Positions 1-5,100 of a DNA stretch of 5,100 nt are shown here, piece after piece. The notes below the pieces were generated by a model that was not told the origin of the DNA, did not search any database, and was given only the letters and a program-made list of their open reading frames with translations. The DNA is from an uncultured Selenomonadaceae bacterium (GTDB lineage Bacteria > Bacillota > Negativicutes > Selenomonadales > Selenomonadaceae): assembly GCA_905236255.1 (NCBI GenBank), contig CAJOPK010000141.1:1-5100 (forward strand), read 5' to 3'. Positions within the stretch are counted from its first letter, which is position 1, and every line of letters starts with the position of its first letter. A program made the translations under genes and the position numbers.

Positions 1-2
1 AA

Positions 3-8
3 AAGGAG
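3..8 (+). promoter_or_regulatory. Ribosome binding site of the DUF711 gene
   Basis: AAGGAG lies nine bases before the ATG at 18 and supports that start. Only 17 bases precede the gene here, so its promoter or any upstream partner gene cannot be judged. Confidence 0.8.
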
Positions 9-17
9 AAAATTTAA

Positions 18-1379
18 ATGATAACCGTTGAGGATATCCTCGAAACAAACAGAATGATAACCGAAAACAAACTTGACGTTCGCACCATCACAATGGGAAT
101 TTCTCTGCGCGATTGTGCCCATCCCAATCTTGAATCTTTTTGTCGAAATGTTTACGACAAAATCACCAAGACGGCGGAATTTTTGGTAAAGACCGGAGAA
201 GAAATTGAGGCGGAGTACGGCGTGCCGATAATCAACAAAAGAATTTCCGTCACTCCGATTGCGATTGCGGCGGAATCCTGCAAGACCGACAGTTACGTTC
301 CCGTCGCCGAAATTCTGGACAAGGCAGCAAAAGAAGTGGGAGTAAATTTTATCGGCGGTTTCGGCGCGCTTGTCGAAAAGGGTTTTACCAAAGGCGACAG
401 GATTTTGCTTGAATCAATTCCTCAAGCTCTCGCCTCAACCGACATTGTCTGCAGTTCCGTCAATCTTGCCTCCACAAAGGCCGGGATAAATATGGACTGC
501 GTAAGGGAAGCCGGAGAAATTATCAAGCGCACGGCCGAACTTACACGCGACCAAAATGCGATCGGCTGTGCAAAACTTGTGTTTTTCGCAAATGCGCCCG
601 GCGACAATCCGTTCATGGGCGGGGCTTTTCACGGAGTAAGCGAAGCCGATGTCGTCATAAACGTCGGGGTAAGCGGGCCGGGTGTCGTAAAGCACGCGCT
701 TGAAGATTTGAAAGGCGCGAATTTTACCGAAATTGCCGAAACGATCAAAAAGACCGCTTTTAAAATTACGCGTGTCGGTCAACTCGTCGCCATGGAAGCG
801 TCGCGCCGGCTCGGCGTTCCTTTCGGAATTATAGATCTTTCGCTGGCACCGACCCCCGCCGTCGGTGATTCCGTCGCAAGAATTTTGGAGGAAATGGGTC
901 TGGAATCCTGCGGCGCACCGGGAACGACCGCCGCTCTTGCACTTTTAAACGATGCGGTAAAAAAAGGCGGTCTTATGGCAAGTTCTCATGTCGGGGGATT
1001 GAGCGGCGCATTTATTCCGGTCAGTGAAGATGAAGGAATGATTGCGGCGGTCGAATCCGGAAGTCTGTCGATTGAAAAACTTGAAGCAATGACCTGCGTC
1101 TGCAGTGTGGGGCTTGACATGATAGCCGTTGCCGGCGATGTGAGTGCGGCGACTTTGAGCGGAATTATTGCCGATGAAGCGGCAATAGGTGTCGTCAACA
1201 ACAAAACGACGGCGGTCAGGATTATTCCGGTTCCCGGCGCGAAAATCGGCGATTCCGTCGAATACGGCGGACTTTTGGGTCATGCTCCGGTAATTCCCGT
1301 GAAAAATAATTGGAGTTCCGAAGCCTTTATTGCACGGGGCGGACGTATTCCGGCACCGCTCAGAAGTTTGACGAATTAA
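18..1379 (+). CDS. DUF711 / UPF0210 'PFL family' protein, function unknown
   Basis: A complete 453-residue protein that I recognise as UPF0210/DUF711, whose members are usually about 450 residues. The N-terminus has the family pattern ILETNRMI (7-14) followed by LDVRTITMGISLRDC (19-33). Other family-like, glycine-rich blocks are FIGGFGALVEKG (111-122), SSVNLASTKAGINMD (146-160), FANAPGDNPFMGGAFHGV (190-207), GTTAALALLNDAVKKGG (302-318) and SSHVGGLSGAF (322-332). The tail ends in GRIPAPLRSL. No signal peptide or membrane segment is evident, so it is probably cytosolic. The family is related in fold to the pyruvate formate-lyase-like proteins, but no reaction is established that I know of, and I assign none. 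The start is supported by AAGGAG nine bases upstream. In many genomes a small ACT-domain protein (UPF0237) lies just upstream; that region is outside this window. hisS follows after 50 bp on the same strand. The family call is firm and the role unknown. Confidence 0.93.
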   Translation: MITVEDILETNRMITENKLDVRTITMGISLRDCAHPNLESFCRNVYDKITKTAEFLVKTGEEIEAEYGVPIINKRISVTPIAIAAESCKTDSYVPVAEILDKAAKEVGVNFIGGFGALVEKGFTKGDRILLESIPQALASTDIVCSSVNLASTKAGINMDCVREAGEIIKRTAELTRDQNAIGCAKLVFFANAPGDNPFMGGAFHGVSEADVVINVGVSGPGVVKHALEDLKGANFTEIAETIKKTAFKITRVGQLVAMEASRRLGVPFGIIDLSLAPTPAVGDSVARILEEMGLESCGAPGTTAALALLNDAVKKGGLMASSHVGGLSGAFIPVSEDEGMIAAVESGSLSIEKLEAMTCVCSVGLDMIAVAGDVSAATLSGIIADEAAIGVVNNKTTAVRIIPVPGAKIGDSVEYGGLLGHAPVIPVKNNWSSEAFIARGGRIPAPLRSLTN

Positions 1380-1416
1380 CCGGACAGATTTTGAGAGTCG
1401 AAAATTTTTTACTTTT

Positions 1417-1421
1417 GGGAG
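1417..1421 (+). promoter_or_regulatory. Ribosome binding site deciding the hisS start
   Basis: GGGAG is the only Shine-Dalgarno-like run in the gap after the DUF711 gene. It stands eight bases before TTG 1430 (good spacing) and two bases before ATG 1424 (too close). It therefore argues for the TTG start, which also gives the tidy N-terminus MLTNAPRGT. Confidence 0.6.
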
Positions 1422-1429
1422 TGATGATT

Positions 1430-2680
1430 TTGCTTACAAATGCGCCGAGAGGTACAAAGGACATTTTGCCGGACAAGGTCGGCGAATGGGTGAAACTTGA
1501 AAAAAATATTCGCGAAATTTGCGGGCGTTTCGGTTATGAAGAAATCCGCACGCCGATTTTTGAACACACGGAACTTTTTCAACGCGGAATAGGTGAAGGC
1601 ACCGACGTTGTCGATAAGGAAATGTATACCTTCACGGATCGCGGGGATCGTTCGATAACCCTGCGCCCGGAAAATACCGCTTCCGTCGTCCGTGCTTATC
1701 TTCAGAACAAACTTTACGCAAACGGCGGTCTTGTGAAACTTTTTTACACCGGGTCAATGTTTCGTTATGACAGACCGCAAGCCGGCAGACTTCGCGAATT
1801 TCATCAGTTCGGCGTTGAGGCACTCGGAGAAAAAAATCCGGCTGTCGATGCCGAAGTCATTTTGCTTGCTTACAATTTTTTGACCGGCTTGGGACTTAAA
1901 GAACTTGAACTCAAAATAAATACCGTCGGCTGTCCGAATTGTCGCCCGGTTTACCGGCAAAAACTCAAAGAATATTTTGGGGAACATACCGACGAACTTT
2001 GCGGAGATTGTCGTTCGCGTCTGGAAAAAAATCCGATGAGAATTTTGGATTGCAAAGTTGACGGCGGAAAAGAATTTATGGAAGATGCGCCGAAAATCAA
2101 AGACTGCCTTTGTGACGATTGCCGGGAACATTTCGACAAAGTTCAGGATTTTCTCCGGGCGGCGGGCGTAAGTTTTGAAATTGACAACAAACTTGTTCGC
2201 GGGCTTGATTATTACACAAAGACCGCTTTTGAAATTCGTTACACTCCGCTCGGTGCTCAGTCTGCGGTTGCCGGCGGCGGTCGTTATGACGGATTGATTG
2301 AGGAAATCGGCGGCGCACCTACTCCGGCCGTAGGTTTTGCGGCGGGTATCGAAAGAATTTTGATTGCGCTTGAAAGTCAAAATTTGATTGAAAACGATTC
2401 CAAAAATCCGGACGCTTTCATTGTAACCGGCGGCGATGAGGCGGAAATTCACGGTTTTAAGCTGATGAACGATTTGAGATTGAAGGGTTTTTCGATTTCG
2501 GCGGATTTTGCCGGCAGAAGTTTTAAAGCTCAAATGAAACAGGCTGCAAAGTCCGGCGCGAAATTTGCCCTGATAATCGGCGAAGATGAAGTTTCTTCTT
2601 CAACCGTCACCGTCAAAAATCTTGAAACTTCCGAGCAGAAAAATATTCCGGTTGCGGAAGTCGAAAATTGTTTGAGGTAA
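1430..2680 (+). CDS. hisS: Histidyl-tRNA synthetase (class II aaRS)
   Basis: Ligates histidine to tRNA-His using ATP in the cytosol; essential for translation. From the TTG at 1430 the product has 416 residues, close to the usual length of about 420, and begins MLTNAPRGTKDILP. Class II landmarks are visible: motif 2 FRYDRPQAGRLREFHQFG (111-128), with R112 the expected ATP-contacting arginine; the histidine-specific motif RGLDYYT (257-263) and GGGRYDGL (282-289); and motif 3 with AAGIERIL (304-311). The C-terminal part (from about 325) fits the anticodon-binding domain. The insertion region carries eight cysteines between 168 and 231, including CPNC, CGDC and CDDC. The frame is open back to 1310, but that would overlap the DUF711 gene by 70 bases and add non-homologous residues. 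TTG 1430 is preferred because GGGAG lies eight bases upstream; ATG 1424 would be only two bases from it. GTG 1421 overlaps it. The family call is very secure, and the start is uncertain by two or three codons. Confidence 0.97.
   Translation: MLTNAPRGTKDILPDKVGEWVKLEKNIREICGRFGYEEIRTPIFEHTELFQRGIGEGTDVVDKEMYTFTDRGDRSITLRPENTASVVRAYLQNKLYANGGLVKLFYTGSMFRYDRPQAGRLREFHQFGVEALGEKNPAVDAEVILLAYNFLTGLGLKELELKINTVGCPNCRPVYRQKLKEYFGEHTDELCGDCRSRLEKNPMRILDCKVDGGKEFMEDAPKIKDCLCDDCREHFDKVQDFLRAAGVSFEIDNKLVRGLDYYTKTAFEIRYTPLGAQSAVAGGGRYDGLIEEIGGAPTPAVGFAAGIERILIALESQNLIENDSKNPDAFIVTGGDEAEIHGFKLMNDLRLKGFSISADFAGRSFKAQMKQAAKSGAKFALIIGEDEVSSSTVTVKNLETSEQKNIPVAEVENCLR
2674..2678 (+). promoter_or_regulatory. 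Ribosome binding site of cbiA, overlapping the hisS stop
   Basis: GAGGT overlaps the first base of the hisS TAA stop (2678-2680) and stands eight bases before the TTG at 2687. It supports the unusual start codon. The overlap suggests that ribosomes finishing hisS could influence cbiA initiation (translational coupling, inferred). Confidence 0.7.
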
Positions 2681-2686
2681 AGTATC

Positions 2687-4057
2687 TTGAAAAGTTTTCC
2701 GAGAGTCATAATTGCCGCAGTTTCAAGCGGTTCCGGCAAAACGACTGTTACCGCCGGAATTATTGCCGCCTTGAAAAATCGCGGCTTAAAAGTTCAGCCT
2801 TACAAAATAGGCCCGGATTACATTGATCCGGGCTTTCATGAAATTGCGTCGGGAGTGCCGGTTCACAATCTTGACGCTTTTCTTGTCGGCAAAGAAAATA
2901 TCGAAAAAATTTTTACTTCGACTTTCGGCGATGCGGATATTGCAATTATCGAAGGAGTCATGGGACTTTACGACGGCGGGCGCGGCGGAATAAGTTCGAC
3001 GGCGGAAATTTCAAAAATTTTAAACGCTCCGGTAATTTTGATTATCGACGCAAAAAGTATGGGAACTTCCGCTGCGGCGATTGCTTTGGGCTTTCGCGAA
3101 TTTGACGGGGAAGTAAATTTTGCCGGAGTAATTTTAAATCGCGTCGGTTCCGAAAGTCATGCAAAGATGATTTTCGATGCGCTTGAAAAACTTGAAATAA
3201 AATGTTTCGGCGCGGTCAAAAGAAATCCGGAATTTACAATGCCGGAAAGACATTTGGGACTTGTTCCGACTGCCGAAAACAATTTCAAAGAAATAATCGA
3301 AAAAATTTCCGTCGGCATATCTTCCGAATTAAATCTTGACGAAATTTTAAAAATTGCAAATTCCGCCAAGCCTTTAAATTTTGAAAAAAATATTTCCGTC
3401 AAAAAAAATCCGGTCGCAAAAATCGGAATTGCACACGATGAAGCCTTCAATTTTTATTATCCGGAAAGTTTGAAGGAACTTGAAAATTTCGGCGCGGAAT
3501 TGATTTTTTTCTCCCCGCTGAATGATGAAGATTTGCCGCCGGTTGACGGATTGATTTTCGGCGGCGGCTTTCCGGAAATGTTTGCCGAAAGACTTGAAAG
3601 AAACAAAAAGATTCGCCGGGCAGTTTTTGATGCCGCAAATTCCGGCATGCCGATTTTCGCCGAGTGCGGCGGGTTTATGTATTTGACGGAAAGTCTTAAA
3701 AATTTTGAAGGAAAAATTTTTGAAATGTGCGGCGTTATTCCGGGCAGTGCCGAGATGACCGAAAAACTTCAGACCGTCGGATATATTGAGGCAAATTTGA
3801 TTCGGGATTGTGTTATCGGAAAAACCGGAGATAAAATCCGGGCGCATGAATTTCATTTTTCGGAAAAAATCGGCGGTTCCGGCAAAGAAATTTTTGACTG
3901 CACCAAAATCCGAACGGGCAAAAAATATCTTGCCGGATTTTCCGAAAAAAATGTCGTCGCCTCTTACCTGCACATTCATTTTTCCGGCTGTACTTTTGCG
4001 GCGAAAAATTTTGTCGAAGCCTGCAAAAAATTTTCAAAGGATTGTAATATTTTGTGA
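2687..4057 (+). CDS. cbiA: Cobyrinate a,c-diamide synthase (CbiA/CobB family)
   Basis: Amidates the a and c acetate side chains of cobyrinate with ATP and glutamine, a cytosolic step of cobalamin synthesis. The 456-residue length is typical. The N-terminal ATP-binding domain (about 5-190) has the P-loop SSGSGKTT (13-20), the family block YKIGPDYIDPGFH (39-51) and EGVMGLYDGG (89-98). A lysine- and asparagine-rich linker leads to a C-terminal glutamine amidotransferase domain (from about 243) with GGGFPE (292-297), the nucleophile C327 in AECGGFMYL, and the histidine motif YLHIHF, with H429 and H431 as candidates for the catalytic histidine. Both domains look intact. The start is TTG, supported by GAGGT eight bases upstream; no nearby ATG precedes the P-loop. 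The gene follows hisS by 6 bp, so the two are probably co-transcribed. Relatives such as hydrogenobyrinate (CobB) or Ni-sirohydrochlorin (CfbB) a,c-diamide synthases cannot be excluded from sequence alone, as no other corrin genes are visible. Confidence 0.94.
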   Translation: MKSFPRVIIAAVSSGSGKTTVTAGIIAALKNRGLKVQPYKIGPDYIDPGFHEIASGVPVHNLDAFLVGKENIEKIFTSTFGDADIAIIEGVMGLYDGGRGGISSTAEISKILNAPVILIIDAKSMGTSAAAIALGFREFDGEVNFAGVILNRVGSESHAKMIFDALEKLEIKCFGAVKRNPEFTMPERHLGLVPTAENNFKEIIEKISVGISSELNLDEILKIANSAKPLNFEKNISVKKNPVAKIGIAHDEAFNFYYPESLKELENFGAELIFFSPLNDEDLPPVDGLIFGGGFPEMFAERLERNKKIRRAVFDAANSGMPIFAECGGFMYLTESLKNFEGKIFEMCGVIPGSAEMTEKLQTVGYIEANLIRDCVIGKTGDKIRAHEFHFSEKIGGSGKEIFDCTKIRTGKKYLAGFSEKNVVASYLHIHFSGCTFAAKNFVEACKKFSKDCNIL

Positions 4058-4097
4058 TAGAATTAACCCGAAAATTTTTTCCGGAACTTAATTTCTT

Positions 4098-4103
4098 GGA
4101 GGG
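4098..4103 (+). promoter_or_regulatory. Ribosome binding site of the nicotinate phosphoribosyltransferase gene
   Basis: GGAGGG, a near-perfect Shine-Dalgarno site, ends seven bases before the ATG at 4111. It is the strongest such site in the window, suggesting efficient initiation of this gene. The rest of the 53-bp gap after cbiA shows an A4T6 tract at 4071-4080 and no convincing terminator. Confidence 0.8.
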
Positions 4104-4110
4104 AAATTTA

Positions 4111-5100
4111 ATGACTCAATTTGACAAGCGAAACATCAGCATGATGACAGATTTTTACGAAATGACAATGGCAAACGGTTATTTCACGAGCGGCGGCAGA
4201 GATACCAAAGTCGTTTTTGACGTTTTCTATCGGCGCAATCCGGACAACGGCGGCTTTGCAATTTTCGCCGGATTGGAGCAGGTTATCGAATATCTCGAAA
4301 ATATGACTTTTGAGGAAGAGGACATCAAATATCTCCGTTCGCAGGGAATTTTCGACGAAGAGTTTTTGAAATTCCTTGAAACCTTCCGATTTACCGGCGA
4401 CATTTACGCATTCCCGGAAGGCACGGTAATGTATCCGAACGAGCCCTTTATGACGGTCGTTGCAAATCTTATCGACGCTCAACTTATCGAAACGGCGATT
4501 TTGGCGCAGGTCAATCATCAATCGTTGATTGCAACAAAGGCGCGCAGGATCGTTCGGGCGGCGGAAGGTCGTCTTGTTTCCGATTTCGGAGCGCGTCGGG
4601 CTCACAACATGGATGCGGCGACTTACGGAGCGCGGGCGGCTTATATCGGCGGTGTCAACGGGACGGCTACGGTTTCCGCCGGTCAAATGTTCGGTATTCC
4701 CGTCAACGGGACGATGGCTCACAGCTGGGTTATGTTTTTTCCGAATGAATATGAAGCTTTCAAGCGTTACGCCGAACTTTATCCGGATTCCGCAACTTTT
4801 TTGGTCGATACTTACGACGTTGTTCACAGCGGTATCCCCAACGCGATTAAAGTTGCAAAGGAAGTCCTTGAACCTGCCGGAAAACGCTTGAAGGGTATTC
4901 GGATAGATTCCGGCGACCTTGCCTATCTTTCAAAAAAAGTTCGCAAGATGTTGAATGAGGCCGGACTGGACGATTGTAAAATCGTAGTGTCAAACAGCCT
5001 TGACGAATTTACTATAACTTCACTTTTGAAACAGGGCGCGGAAATTGATTCTTTCGGCGTGGGTGAAAGACTTATAACCGCAAAATCCGAGCCGGTTTTC
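4111..5100 (+). CDS. pncB: Nicotinate phosphoribosyltransferase, 3' end cut by window
   Basis: Converts nicotinate and PRPP to nicotinate mononucleotide, with ATP hydrolysis, in the Preiss-Handler salvage route to NAD. The reading frame is open from the ATG to the last base of the window: 330 residues of a family usually about 470-490 long, so roughly the last 150 are missing. Family landmarks include TDFYEMTMA (13-21), SDFGARRAH (157-165), NGTMAHSW (200-207), where H204 aligns with the histidine that is phosphorylated in characterised enzymes, VDTYDV (231-236), and RIDSGDL (264-270) in the phosphate-binding barrel. The run of motifs resembles the Gram-positive PncB2-like branch more than the enterobacterial PncB. 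No internal stop or frameshift is seen. It follows cbiA by 53 bp on the same strand. Its product is also the substrate of CobT in cobalamin lower-ligand synthesis, so a link to cbiA is possible but inferred. Confidence 0.95.
   Translation, partial: MTQFDKRNISMMTDFYEMTMANGYFTSGGRDTKVVFDVFYRRNPDNGGFAIFAGLEQVIEYLENMTFEEEDIKYLRSQGIFDEEFLKFLETFRFTGDIYAFPEGTVMYPNEPFMTVVANLIDAQLIETAILAQVNHQSLIATKARRIVRAAEGRLVSDFGARRAHNMDAATYGARAAYIGGVNGTATVSAGQMFGIPVNGTMAHSWVMFFPNEYEAFKRYAELYPDSATFLVDTYDVVHSGIPNAIKVAKEVLEPAGKRLKGIRIDSGDLAYLSKKVRKMLNEAGLDDCKIVVSNSLDEFTITSLLKQGAEIDSFGVGERLITAKSEPVF

Noticed and set aside
1310..1429. Upstream extension of the hisS reading frame
   Set aside because: It would overlap the DUF711 gene by 70 bases and add about 40 residues with no resemblance to HisRS. 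A proper ribosome binding site lies only at 1417-1421.
1754..2533. Long open frame on the minus strand (259 codons) opposite hisS
   Set aside because: It lies entirely antisense to a clearly conserved gene and shows no recognisable motif. Such shadows are expected from the codon bias here.
3374..3979. Minus-strand open frame (201 codons) opposite cbiA
   Set aside because: Low-complexity Phe/Lys/Arg-rich shadow of the cbiA amidotransferase domain.
4068..4084. Imperfect inverted repeat CCGAAAA..TTTTCCGG after cbiA, considered as a terminator
   Set aside because: The stem is short and A/T-rich with a bulge, there is almost no loop, and no T-run follows it. It does not look like an intrinsic terminator.
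4058..4090. Possible promoter: TAGAAT at 4058-4063 resembling a -10 box
   Set aside because: No acceptable -35 hexamer at 15-18 bases upstream and no extended -10 TG. Too weak to list as a feature.
3810..4091. Plus-strand 93-codon frame overlapping the cbiA 3' end
   Set aside because: Out-of-frame Lys/Pro-rich translation lying almost wholly inside the well-supported cbiA coding region.
4654..4713. Direct repeat GTCAACGGGACG at 4654-4665 and 4702-4713
   Set aside because: Both copies encode Val-Asn-Gly-Thr in the same frame of a conserved enzyme; explained by coding constraint and codon bias.
4108..4827. Minus-strand open frame (239 codons) opposite the nicotinate phosphoribosyltransferase gene
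   Set aside because: Antisense to a conserved frame with intact active-site motifs, and its product resembles no family I know.

Overview
The window looks like an ordinary, densely packed bacterial chromosome segment. It has four co-directional plus-strand genes, short gaps and no visible mobile element, RNA gene or CRISPR array. Base composition is moderate. Proline is coded mostly by CCG, while lysine, phenylalanine and glutamate favour AAA, TTT and GAA. Shine-Dalgarno sites are strong and purine-rich, and two of the four genes appear to start with TTG. The HisRS N-terminus (MLTNAPRGTKDILP), the DUF711 protein and the Gram-positive-type nicotinate phosphoribosyltransferase together suggest a Firmicute, perhaps of the Negativicutes. 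This placement is an inference from remembered family resemblance, not from a search.

Layout: (1) bases 18-1379, a complete DUF711/UPF0210 'PFL family' protein of unknown function; (2) 1430-2680, histidyl-tRNA synthetase (hisS); (3) 2687-4057, cobyrinate a,c-diamide synthase (cbiA), 6 bp after hisS with its ribosome binding site overlapping the hisS stop; (4) 4111 to the window edge, nicotinate phosphoribosyltransferase (pncB-type), complete at the N-terminus and cut at residue 330. The two larger gaps (50 and 53 bp) hold ribosome binding sites and an A/T tract, and no convincing terminator, so all four genes could share a transcript.

The genes do not form one obvious pathway. HisS charges tRNA-His. 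CbiA amidates the corrin ring during cobalamin synthesis. Nicotinate phosphoribosyltransferase makes nicotinate mononucleotide (NaMN), a precursor of NAD and also the ribose-phosphate donor for the cobalamin lower ligand, which gives a possible metabolic link between genes 3 and 4. I found no strong candidate for an undescribed system. The points most worth following are the uncharacterised DUF711 protein and the unusual hisS-cbiA-pncB order.
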